Positions 34,482-42,189 of a DNA stretch of 64,000 nt are shown here, piece by piece. The notes beneath the pieces were generated by a model that did not search any database, was not told the origin of the DNA, and saw only the letters and a list, made by a program, of their open reading frames with translations. The translations under genes and the position numbers were made by a program. The DNA is from Kineosporia mesophila (GTDB lineage: Bacteria > Actinomycetota > Actinomycetes > Actinomycetales > Kineosporiaceae): NCBI RefSeq assembly GCF_021129235.1, contig NZ_JAJOMA010000024.1:46872-110871 (forward strand). The letters are read 5' to 3'. Within the stretch, counting starts at the first letter, position 1. Every line of letters starts with the position of its first letter.

Positions 34482-35540
34482 ATGGCGGATTCACGGGCAC
34501 GGGTAACGGGGTCCGAAGCAGGATCTGAACCGGACTCGGCAGCGTTGTGGGGGCCGCCGGGGCAGGAGCCGGTCGACATCAACCCGACCACCCCGCCGGG
34601 CCGGCCGTCACCGGATGCGCCGACCTGGACGTCCACCATCGTGCCGAACCGCACCGCCATCCAGCCCACACCCGTGCTCGAAAGTCTCGACGGGCAGGGG
34701 CAGGTGGCCGAGTTCGATCTCGGCGACCGGTCGGTGGTGCCCGGGAAAGACATCAAGATTGAAGACGCGTCGGACTGGGCGACCGATCTCGACCAACCCG
34801 ACGGGTGGGTGGACGAGGGGGGTAGGGCGACCCCGGCGTCCTCCGGTCGCCGAAGGCTCTTCCTCACTGCGGCGGCCATTTTCGTGCTGGCGCTGGCCGG
34901 TCTGGCGGTGCCGGCGCTGTTCGGGGACGAGGAGCCCCCGTCGGCGGGGGAGACCGTGGTGCTGGGGAAGCATCTGATGGCTCCGGTGGCGCTGCACCTG
35001 CCCGAGGGAGCCACCGCGACGGCCGACGACAGCTATGTCGGGGTGCAGTTCGCCGGTGGCGGCTGGGTCCTGGTCACCGTGCCCGAGCAGGTGGTGCAGC
35101 CCGACGGCACGCGTACCGCGATGCCGGCCGATCCGGCGGCCTGGTTGCAGGCTCATCCGGATGTGTATGTCAGCGGCATCCGCCAGGTGCAGGTGGACGG
35201 GCGTAAGGCCATGCAGCTCGACTACCGGCGCTCGGCGATGGCCGAACCCCAGAGCCGCTACGCCCGCCTCCCGCTGTTCTGCGGCTGGCGGGGCGGTAGC
35301 AGTCTGGACGACACGAGCATCTACGGGGCGGGCCGGGGCCCCTCGAGTCAGGAGTGCACGAAGATCACCGACGGCGCCCGCGTGCGGGCCACCTTCATCC
35401 CGATCGAGGGGCGAACCGTGCTGGTCGAGGCGGTCTGGAGGCCGTACGGCGTGTGGGGCTGGCGGATGCCCACCTCACTGAGCGACTCCTACGACGACCT
35501 CCTGGACGGGCTCTCACCCCGGGTCACCGACAACTCTTAG
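34482..35540 (+). CDS. Membrane-anchored hypothetical protein
   Basis: A 352-residue protein. The first 125 residues are disordered and Pro-rich, then a membrane helix (LFLTAAAIFVLALAGLAVPA near 135) and a C-terminal extracytoplasmic domain of about 190 residues (VTVPEQVVQPDGTRT, RKAMQLDYR, CGWRGGS...CTKI). The two cysteines may form a disulfide. GAGGAG lies 7 bases before ATG 34482. It converges on the synthetase gene, the stop codons overlapping. No family recognised. Confidence 0.65.
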   Translation: MADSRARVTGSEAGSEPDSAALWGPPGQEPVDINPTTPPGRPSPDAPTWTSTIVPNRTAIQPTPVLESLDGQGQVAEFDLGDRSVVPGKDIKIEDASDWATDLDQPDGWVDEGGRATPASSGRRRLFLTAAAIFVLALAGLAVPALFGDEEPPSAGETVVLGKHLMAPVALHLPEGATATADDSYVGVQFAGGGWVLVTVPEQVVQPDGTRTAMPADPAAWLQAHPDVYVSGIRQVQVDGRKAMQLDYRRSAMAEPQSRYARLPLFCGWRGGSSLDDTSIYGAGRGPSSQECTKITDGARVRATFIPIEGRTVLVEAVWRPYGVWGWRMPTSLSDSYDDLLDGLSPRVTDNS

Positions 35541-38179
35541 TACTGATTCGGCCAGGACTTGCTGCGGCGGAACAGCCGGGGACGCACCTGTTCCCGACGG
35601 CGACGGGTGCCCGCCGGGGTGCGTTCCTGAGCCGGTTCCAGCGCTTCCCAGATCACCTCGGACGTCTTGAGGGCGAATGGGTCACGCAGAATCGACATGT
35701 GGTCGCCGGGCACGTGGGTGAGCCGCCAGGTGCCGGTCAGGTAGGGCGCCCAGGCGCGGCGGTCCTCCTTCTCCTCGCTGTCGGCGGCCACGATCACGAG
35801 GGTCTCCCCGTCGAACGGCTTGCCCTTGTACATGCGGTGCAGGTAGTTGCTCTGCCGCCAGAAGCGCCAGTACTGGTCGTCTCCGGGGGTGCCGCGCAGG
35901 CCCGTGGTGGCCACGCCGAGCGCCGTCTTCAGCCGCTGCACCGGCGAACCCTCCGAGTTGGCGTGGGATTTCCGGTCCGGTGGGAACGAGTCGAGCACGA
36001 TCAGCAGGCCGATCTCCTCACCGGCGTCGCGCAGCTGGTGCGCGACCTCGGTCGCGACTACCCCGCCGAACGAGTGACCACCGATGAAATAAGGCCCGCT
36101 GGGCTGGATCTGGCGCAGCATCCGGATGTGTCGGCGGGCCGAGGCCTCGACCGTCCAGTCCGGGATGCCGCGCGCCTCCAGCCCGTAGGCCTGCAGCGCG
36201 TAGACCGGCTGGTCGTCGGGCAGTTGGCGCACTAGCGGCACCAGCGTCACGCCGAGTCCACCGCCACCCGTCAGCAGGAACAGTGGGGGACGGGAACCCT
36301 TGGCCCGCAACGGGATCAGGGTCTGGTTGGCGGCGTCGACCTGGCGGGTGACCCGTTCGGCGAACTCACCCAGCGTGGGCGCCTGCACCAGCACCGTGGT
36401 CTGCGCCTCGTTGGTCGAGACCCCGAGCTCGGAGTGCATCCGGCTCATCAGGCTCTCGGCGGCCAGCGAGTCGCCCCCCAGCTCGAAGAAGTCGTCGCTC
36501 AGGCTGATCTCGGGCAGGGCCAGCACACTGCACCAGAGCGCGCGGACCACTTCCTGCCACTCGGACAGGTGCTCCTTGGTGGCACCGGCGCGCACTTCGG
36601 GCGGTTCGGGCAGCCCGGCCCGGTCCAGTTTGCCGCGGTCGGTGCGGGGCAGCGCCTCGAGGAAGACGATGCTCTCGGGAACCATGTACGAGGGCAAGAC
36701 CTCGGTCAGCCGCTGCCGCACCGAGGCCGCGCCCGGCCGCTCGGCGGTCGACACGAGGTACGAGACCAGGCGCTTTCCGCCGCTCTCGCCACTCTTCTCG
36801 GCGCCGACGGTCAGCGACTCGGTGATGTCGTCCAGCGCCGAGAGCGCCGCGTCCACCTCGCCCGGTTCCACCAGGTAGCCGCGGATCTTCACACTGTGGT
36901 CGCGGCGGCCCAGCAGCCGCAGCGCACCGTTCTCGTCCACCGTGCCGACATCGCTGCTGCGGTAGGTGCGGGAGCCGTCGGTACCGCGCGGGGTCGGGGT
37001 GAAGGCCGCGTCGGTGGCCACCTGATCACCCAGATAGCCGACGGCGAAGTTCCGCCCGATCAGCGTCACGGTGCCGGAACCGTCTGCGGGGACGATCGAT
37101 CCGGACTCGTCCACCAGCATCAGCTCGACGTCGGGTATCGGCTGACCCACCGGCAGAAGCCCTTCGAGTACTGGGTGCGGGCTGTCCACACGGTACTCGG
37201 TGAGCAGGCCGGTCTCGGACGAGCCGTAACGGTTGCGGATCAGGCAGCCGGACGGCAGCAGGGCCCGGGCGGCCTCGATGTCGGGCCCGTACGCGGCCTC
37301 ACCGGCGATCGTGACACTGGTGAGCTGCCGCAGGAGCTGTGGGTTCGGCGAAATACCCACCAAATTTCGCAGGATGGCCGGGCTGGCCTGCATGATCGTG
37401 ACGTCGTTCTGCTCGATCCAGGCCGGCAGCGAGCCGATGCCGCGGCTGCGGATGTCGTACATGGCCATGGTGGTGCCGACCAGGATGCCGGCGCAGGTGG
37501 CCATCAGCCCGGCGTGGAAGGCCATCGGCAGGGTGTGGGCGACCACGTCGCCGGCGCCGTAGCAGTGGGTGGCGCCGGCATTGGCCCAGGCGTCGCGCAC
37601 CAGCATGCGGTGATCGTTGACGACGACCTTGGGACGCCCGGTGGAACCGGAGGTGAAGGCGTAGGCGGCCGCGTCGGTGGGCGCCGGGCCGCTGGCCCAG
37701 AGATCTTCGAGATCGGACTCAGTACCGCAGGTCTCGGCCGAGCCGTCGACCACGACCTGCTCCACGAGCTGCGCCGCGGCCTCCGCGTTGGCCTGATCGG
37801 TCAGGCACAGCCGCACGTCCACCCGCTCGACGAAGGCCTGGAGCCGGGCCGGGGGAGTGCGCGGGTCGAGCACCAGGATCGGGTGGCCGGAGGTGACGAT
37901 GCCCCACAGCGCGGCGACAGCGGCGGCGCCGTGCGAGTACAGCAGGGCGACCGGCCGCTCGGCCGGCGAACCGGCGGCCGCGGACCGTACCTGACGCCTC
38001 ACCGCGGCCACGCGCAGGGCGAACTCGCCGTACGTCAGGCGCAGTTCGCCGTCGTGCACGGCCAGCGCACGGGGCTGGGAAGCAACTACATGGTGTAGCC
38101 GAGCGACGCTGCCCGCCTCGACGTCCGTGTACGCCAACGGATCGACATGGCGCTCCGTCTGAACGGCTTGCGCGCTCAT
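35537..38179 (-). CDS. Stand-alone NRPS-like synthetase, A-T-TE
   Basis: An 880-residue enzyme with three domains. Adenylation (about 20-520): A3 FTSGSTGRPK near 175, A5 NRYGSSETG near 317, A8 VKIRGYLVEPGEVD near 430, A10 RTDRGKLDR near 511. Carrier protein: FFELGGDSLAAESL, Ser near 570. Thioesterase: GGHSFGGVVA near 700 with a likely VLDS Asp and GDHMS His. No condensation domain. A4 reads MAFHAGLM, so the Asp that normally binds an amino-acid amine is replaced by His, pointing to an acid other than a standard alpha-amino acid. A-T-TE enzymes make furanones or quinones by dimerising aryl-keto acids; this is a candidate role. GGGAGGGG precedes ATG. Confidence 0.88.
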   Translation of the reverse strand: MSAQAVQTERHVDPLAYTDVEAGSVARLHHVVASQPRALAVHDGELRLTYGEFALRVAAVRRQVRSAAAGSPAERPVALLYSHGAAAVAALWGIVTSGHPILVLDPRTPPARLQAFVERVDVRLCLTDQANAEAAAQLVEQVVVDGSAETCGTESDLEDLWASGPAPTDAAAYAFTSGSTGRPKVVVNDHRMLVRDAWANAGATHCYGAGDVVAHTLPMAFHAGLMATCAGILVGTTMAMYDIRSRGIGSLPAWIEQNDVTIMQASPAILRNLVGISPNPQLLRQLTSVTIAGEAAYGPDIEAARALLPSGCLIRNRYGSSETGLLTEYRVDSPHPVLEGLLPVGQPIPDVELMLVDESGSIVPADGSGTVTLIGRNFAVGYLGDQVATDAAFTPTPRGTDGSRTYRSSDVGTVDENGALRLLGRRDHSVKIRGYLVEPGEVDAALSALDDITESLTVGAEKSGESGGKRLVSYLVSTAERPGAASVRQRLTEVLPSYMVPESIVFLEALPRTDRGKLDRAGLPEPPEVRAGATKEHLSEWQEVVRALWCSVLALPEISLSDDFFELGGDSLAAESLMSRMHSELGVSTNEAQTTVLVQAPTLGEFAERVTRQVDAANQTLIPLRAKGSRPPLFLLTGGGGLGVTLVPLVRQLPDDQPVYALQAYGLEARGIPDWTVEASARRHIRMLRQIQPSGPYFIGGHSFGGVVATEVAHQLRDAGEEIGLLIVLDSFPPDRKSHANSEGSPVQRLKTALGVATTGLRGTPGDDQYWRFWRQSNYLHRMYKGKPFDGETLVIVAADSEEKEDRRAWAPYLTGTWRLTHVPGDHMSILRDPFALKTSEVIWEALEPAQERTPAGTRRRREQVRPRLFRRSKSWPNQY

Positions 38180-38202
38180 TCCTGGCCCCTCCCTAGGTCT
38201 GA

Positions 38203-38235
38203 CGCAACGTCATATTTGCTAATCCTGACGTTGCG
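38203..38235. promoter_or_regulatory. Operator-like dyad before the synthetase gene
   Basis: CGCAACGTCA (38203-38212) and TGACGTTGCG (38226-38235) are perfect complements 13 bases apart, starting 24 bases upstream of the synthetase start codon. The position and spacing suit a repressor site over the promoter. No regulator gene is adjacent. Confidence 0.55.
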
Positions 38236-38442
38236 AGAGACTTCACGATCAACGCTCACCAATATGCCAAGGAGACCGGGAATCGGTCGCGAGAGCAAGT
38301 GAAACCCATAGGTAGACACAGGGTTGTAATGCACCTATTGATGTCACTAGGGTAGTAAATGGCCTGGCCCCTTAGTGGGTGATGGCTGAGAGAAATCGGA
38401 GAAGGACCACACTTGCTGGTGCCAGTTTCGTAGGGTGAGCGC

Positions 38443-39315
38443 ATGACCGAGACCCCCAGCCCGTGGGCCACCCGTCGTCGTGCTCCGGTGCGCTCCACCC
38501 CCCAAGAGCTGCACCTCTCGGCAATGACTTTGCGTTACTGCTCTTTCTCGGACCGGGTTCTGGCCGCGGCCGCCGCGGGGTTCAGCGGTATCGGTCTGGG
38601 CGCGGTCGACTATCTGGACGCGCGGCGCTCGGAGTTCTCCGAGGAACAGCTCGCGGATTACGTGTCCCGGCACGGCCTGCGGGTCGTCGAGCTGGAATTC
38701 CTGGCCGACTGGTGGCGTGAGGCCGATGTGCGGGGCGTACGCCTCGAAGAAGATCTTCTTTTCTATCTGGCCGACCTGCTCGAGGTTCCCCAGATCAATG
38801 TGGGCCTCTTCGCCGAGGTGCCCATGGACGTCCAGAAGCAGCAGTTCCGCCGCCTGTGCACCCGGGCCGCCGACCACGGCGTCCGCATCGCCCTGGAGTT
38901 CATGCCCTACAGCAGCCTGCGCACCCTCGACGCGGCCCGTGAGCTGGTCTCCTGCGCCGACACCGGCAACGCCGGGCTGATGCTCGACGCGTGGCACTGG
39001 CACCGCTCCGGCGGTACCCCCGACGAACTGCGGGCCCTGAGCGCTTCCGAGGTGTTCGCCGTGCAGCTGTGCGACGCGTCCGCCGTCCCGAACCCCGACC
39101 TGCGTCACGAGGGCCGTCACGAGCGCCTCCTGCCCGGGGAGGGCGTGGTGGACCTGAACGGTTTCCTCGGGGCACTGACCGGGATCGGCGTCGACCTGCC
39201 CCTGGCCGTCGAGGTGCTGTCCGACCAGCTCGACGCCCGGCATCCGGTGGAGGTGGCGCGGCTGGCGGCGCAGTCGGTGACGCCGTTGCTGGCGGAGCGC
39301 GCCGCGGTGGCTTAG
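38443..39315 (+). CDS. Sugar phosphate isomerase/epimerase-like TIM-barrel protein
   Basis: A 290-residue protein with the xylose-isomerase-like barrel: AAAAAGFSGIGLGAVDYL, IALEFMPYSSL (metal Glu near 150), GLMLDAWHWHRSG (Asp/His near 182) and VQLCDA near 213. These enzymes isomerise or dehydrate small sugars, inosose or keto acids with a divalent metal. It diverges from the synthetase gene, sharing a 263-base promoter region, so it may serve the same pathway, but that is inference. Confidence 0.8.
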   Translation: MTETPSPWATRRRAPVRSTPQELHLSAMTLRYCSFSDRVLAAAAAGFSGIGLGAVDYLDARRSEFSEEQLADYVSRHGLRVVELEFLADWWREADVRGVRLEEDLLFYLADLLEVPQINVGLFAEVPMDVQKQQFRRLCTRAADHGVRIALEFMPYSSLRTLDAARELVSCADTGNAGLMLDAWHWHRSGGTPDELRALSASEVFAVQLCDASAVPNPDLRHEGRHERLLPGEGVVDLNGFLGALTGIGVDLPLAVEVLSDQLDARHPVEVARLAAQSVTPLLAERAAVA

Positions 39316-39337
39316 GCCGCCCCACCCCTTTTTTGTT

Positions 39338-39381
39338 CGTGATCATGCGAGCCTTCCCCGGGGAAGACTCGCATGATCACG
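39338..39381. terminator. Bidirectional terminator hairpin
   Basis: Perfect 14-bp arms 39338-39351 and 39368-39381, continued by CTTCCCC/GGGGAAG with one mismatch between, give a 21-bp stem. It lies between convergent genes. A related palindrome is at 61044-61117. Confidence 0.75.
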
Positions 39382-39395
39382 CTAGAAGTGGCCGG

Positions 39396-40598
39396 CTACT
39401 GCTCGCCCATCCAGGCCTGCACCTGTTCCGGGCTGGACCGGGGTGCGTCGATGAAGTGTGGGACGAACCGGGCCTGCGTGTCCGTGATCAGACGCCCCGC
39501 GTCCGTCTCCCGGATCCCCAGCCCCGCCGCCTGGTCGCCGATCACCCACGTCCCCAGGACCGGAAGGCAGTCCCCGATCCGCGGAACCTCCTGGTACTTC
39601 TGGTAGATCGCGGTCTGGCCGTGGGTGTGCCGCTCCTCGACCCCGGCCGCGACCCGTCCGTTCCTGATCACCTTGACGCCCGCGCCCTCCCAGCCGTGCA
39701 CGGGCTTCACCACGTAGTCACGACCCAGCTTCTCCGGCGACCAGTAGGCCGGCAGCAGGTTCGGGTGCCCCTCGTACAGCTCCCACATCGTCGCCAGCAC
39801 GGCCTTCGACCCGGTGAGCACCTTGTGCACGGGCTCCAGCCAGGTGGTACTGCTCTCGAGTGCCCGCTGCCCGAACTCCTCCGCCAGCATCCACTCCCAC
39901 GGATACATGGCGAAACAGGTCTTCACCTCGTCGTTCTCAAGCCCCATGAAGGTCGTCGAGCCGGGCCGCAGGCCGAGCTGATCGATCGGCAGCGTGATCG
40001 CCCGGCCTCCCGCCTCCCGCACCGTGTCGGCGACGTAGGCGATCGTGTTCCAGTCTTCCAGCGGCTCCGAGACCCCCGCCACCAGATGCACGAACTCGGC
40101 GTCCTTCAGATGCTGCTGCCAGGTGTGAACCAGACGCTCGTGCAGCATGTTCCACTGGTCACGGTCGGGCTGAACGGTCTCCAGCCAGGTCCACTGCGTC
40201 ACCGCGGTCTCGACCAGCGCCGCCGGGGTGTCGGCGTTGTACTCCAGCATCTTGGCCGGCCCCACGCCGTCCCAGATCAGATCGAAACGCCCGTACAGCG
40301 ACCAGTTCTCCTCCGCCGACTTCCGCAGGTAAGGCCACGCGTACTCCGGGATGCCGAGCTTCTTCAGCGTTTCCGTGTCGTGGCACATCACCCGGGTGGC
40401 GTGCATGGCCATCTGGTGCAGCTCGTTCGTGACCCGCTCGAGCTCGTCCACCTGAATCCCGGAGAACCGGTACGCCGCCCCCTCGAACCAGTACGGCAGC
40501 TCGTCCCCACCGTCGTTGCGCTCGCGGGCGTAGGCCAGGCCCTCTTCCTCGACGATGCGGTAGACGTCGGGACGAGGTGTCTGCGGAAGCCGGATCAC
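39396..40598 (-). CDS. Glutathionylspermidine synthase family protein (YgiC-like)
   Basis: A 400-residue ATP-grasp-type protein: DELPYWFEGAAYRFS, WSLYGRFDLIWDG, KMLEYNADTPAALVET (substrate Asn/Asp near 121), FAMYPWEWMLAEEFG and VVKPVHGWEGAGV near 300, then a late GTWVIGDQAAGLGIRE. This matches the C-terminal synthetase part of glutathionylspermidine synthase and the E. coli YgiC/YjfC proteins, which join an amine to a peptide carboxylate. The amidase half is absent. The GTG start overlaps the stop of the lipoprotein gene before it. Confidence 0.88.
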   Translation of the reverse strand: MIRLPQTPRPDVYRIVEEEGLAYARERNDGGDELPYWFEGAAYRFSGIQVDELERVTNELHQMAMHATRVMCHDTETLKKLGIPEYAWPYLRKSAEENWSLYGRFDLIWDGVGPAKMLEYNADTPAALVETAVTQWTWLETVQPDRDQWNMLHERLVHTWQQHLKDAEFVHLVAGVSEPLEDWNTIAYVADTVREAGGRAITLPIDQLGLRPGSTTFMGLENDEVKTCFAMYPWEWMLAEEFGQRALESSTTWLEPVHKVLTGSKAVLATMWELYEGHPNLLPAYWSPEKLGRDYVVKPVHGWEGAGVKVIRNGRVAAGVEERHTHGQTAIYQKYQEVPRIGDCLPVLGTWVIGDQAAGLGIRETDAGRLITDTQARFVPHFIDAPRSSPEQVQAWMGEQ

Positions 40599-41014
40599 CC
40601 GCCCACGCTCCCACCGTGGGCACGGCTGGTCTTGCCGAAGCCGCCCCTCGAGAGCGCCGACTTGGTGCTCTGCTTCGTCACCGTGCCGCCGGCCGTGTCG
40701 CCACCGCCGTAGACCGCCCCGTGGCCGCTCGGGATCGAGCTGACCGAGCCGGGGTAGCTGGACATCTTGCCGCCCACGGCCGGGAATGACGTGCCGCGGG
40801 GGAAGAGGCGCCAGAGGAAGATGCCGCCGCCGTGGGACGAGCTACCGCCGTTGTGGTCGCACTGGTCGTCGTCGACCCGGGTCTGTGTCGTCTGGTTCAC
40901 GCACACACCCTGGTGGTCTTTCTGCGGCTGACTACCGCATCCGGACAGCACGGCTGCCGCGAACAGGGCCGTGCCACTGGCTACCACCATGGTGCTGCGC
41001 CTTCGAGGGTTCAC
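40595..41014 (-). CDS. Lipoprotein, YgiB-like partner of the synthetase
   Basis: A 139-residue lipoprotein: GTALFAAAVLSGC ends in a lipobox, so it is exported and lipid-linked at Cys near 26. The mature part has C...C, two Gly-rich clusters (HNGGSSSHGGG, AVYGGGDTAGG) and a basic Ser/Gly tail. The gene pair and composition recall E. coli ygiB (DUF1190) next to ygiC. The GTG at 41014 lacks a good ribosome site, so the start is uncertain; a longer frame reaches 41254. Confidence 0.6.
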   Translation of the reverse strand: MNPRRRSTMVVASGTALFAAAVLSGCGSQPQKDHQGVCVNQTTQTRVDDDQCDHNGGSSSHGGGIFLWRLFPRGTSFPAVGGKMSSYPGSVSSIPSGHGAVYGGGDTAGGTVTKQSTKSALSRGGFGKTSRAHGGSVGG

Positions 41015-41352
41015 CCGTACCGATCGTTCCCGTCTGTCATGAGCTGATGTCAGTGTCTGTGCTTCTGACGACGGAGGAGCGGTGGTCTGTTGCACGAGTT
41101 CCCGCATGTTCTTGTGCTGCCGGTCACGGTGGTCGTCACGGGACGGTGGCGTGTGCACGGGGTCCACTCTGTCCTGTGCCGGGGCGTCCGCATGTCGGAA
41201 TTCGTCATATCCGCCTGACCAGGGCAGACGTGGCTCCTGGCATCCGTTGTCCACCAGATGTCCGGGACCGGGACCGTGGGCACCCGCGCTGCCGGTAATC
41301 TTGCCTGCGGCACCCCCGGGTGCTGCCTGCCCACAGTGACGTGGTGCAGGGC
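41015..41352. other. Gene-free upstream region of the lipoprotein and tRNA genes
   Basis: No convincing gene or palindrome is visible; open frames are antisense shadows. It must hold the promoters of both flanking, divergent genes. Confidence 0.4.
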
Positions 41353-41426
41353 GGGCCAGTAGCTCAATAGGTTAGAGCAGCGGACTCATAATCCGTAGGT
41401 CGCGGGTTCGAACCCCGCCTGGCCCA
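41353..41426 (+). tRNA. tRNA with CAT anticodon (Ile2 or elongator Met)
   Basis: The 74-base gene folds fully: acceptor GGGCCAG/CTGGCCC, D stem GCTC/GAGC, anticodon loop CTCATAA on GCGGA/TCCGT, T arm GCGGG-TTCGAAC-CCCGC, discriminator A. It lacks the initiator tRNA features. C4-G and C5-G pairs in the acceptor favour lysidine-modified tRNA-Ile2, but elongator tRNA-Met cannot be excluded. Its 3' 52 bases are repeated at 47505. Confidence 0.93.
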
Positions 41427-41725
41427 CCTTGTTTTGCGCTCGAAATAGCCTTTGACCTGCGGTTTCGAGAGTCCTTGCTCCAGGGTTCCTCGGAGGCTGA
41501 CTTCGGGGATCCACGGCTGTCGCCCCTAATGAGCCCCCAGGTTCGAGCGATCGCAAGGTACGTAGACAGACGAGTACCCGGCAGAGATCGAGCGAACCCT
41601 TCACGCGATCCGGCACAGAGCAGTAGCCCAATCGAGCGTGCCGGAGTACAAAGATCTTGGATCTGCCATTGGGCGGGCAACACGCTGGCATCAGCACGAT
41701 TTTCTGACACACGGTTAGGAAACCG
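41427..41725. other. Gene-free left end of the island
   Basis: About 300 bases between the tRNA and the first island gene. I see no integrase fragment that I can defend and no clear inverted repeat. Confidence 0.4.
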
Positions 41726-42166
41726 ATGAGGGTACGGTCCAATGTGACTCAACCGCCCGGTACTCGCCCGCACATCCTCGACCTGGAGCAGCTCCGCTTC
41801 GCGTTGAACAGCGTGGTCGATCTGGCTGCTGCTCGCTTCGGCACGACGATCGATGTTGATCAGGTATTGGAGTACAACGACTACTACTGGCAACTTCCCA
41901 CTGACATCGCCTACGCCATGCACGCCGATCCCGGTCTGTACGTGAACGTCGGCCAAATCAGCGATGACCTCGAAGAACTGGCCGAGATGCTCGACGAACC
42001 CGATGAGCAAGTGCTGTGGCATTCACTGGAGCACCTGACAGGGTTGCTGCGTCTGCTGGCCTTTCTGGAGAACCCCCGACCGGGGCGCGAGCGACCTCCG
42101 GGCCAGGTCTCGCCGCTCCCCGACATCACCGACCCGAAGCCGGCGCACAACCCGCACGTGCCTTGA
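41726..42166 (+). CDS. Hypothetical protein of polymorphic-toxin loci
   Basis: A 146-residue acidic protein: ILDLEQLRFALNSVVDLAAA, EYNDYYWQLPTDIAYAMHAD, VGQISDDLEELAEMLDE, WHSLEHLTGLLRLLAFLE. I recall similar short proteins beside toxin genes in actinobacteria, probably immunity or accessory factors. The ATG follows AGGAAA; GTG at 41744 is an alternative. The last 30 residues are disordered. Confidence 0.6.
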   Translation: MRVRSNVTQPPGTRPHILDLEQLRFALNSVVDLAAARFGTTIDVDQVLEYNDYYWQLPTDIAYAMHADPGLYVNVGQISDDLEELAEMLDEPDEQVLWHSLEHLTGLLRLLAFLENPRPGRERPPGQVSPLPDITDPKPAHNPHVP

Positions 42167-42189
42167 CCGCTTCCCTATCAGGCGATTGA

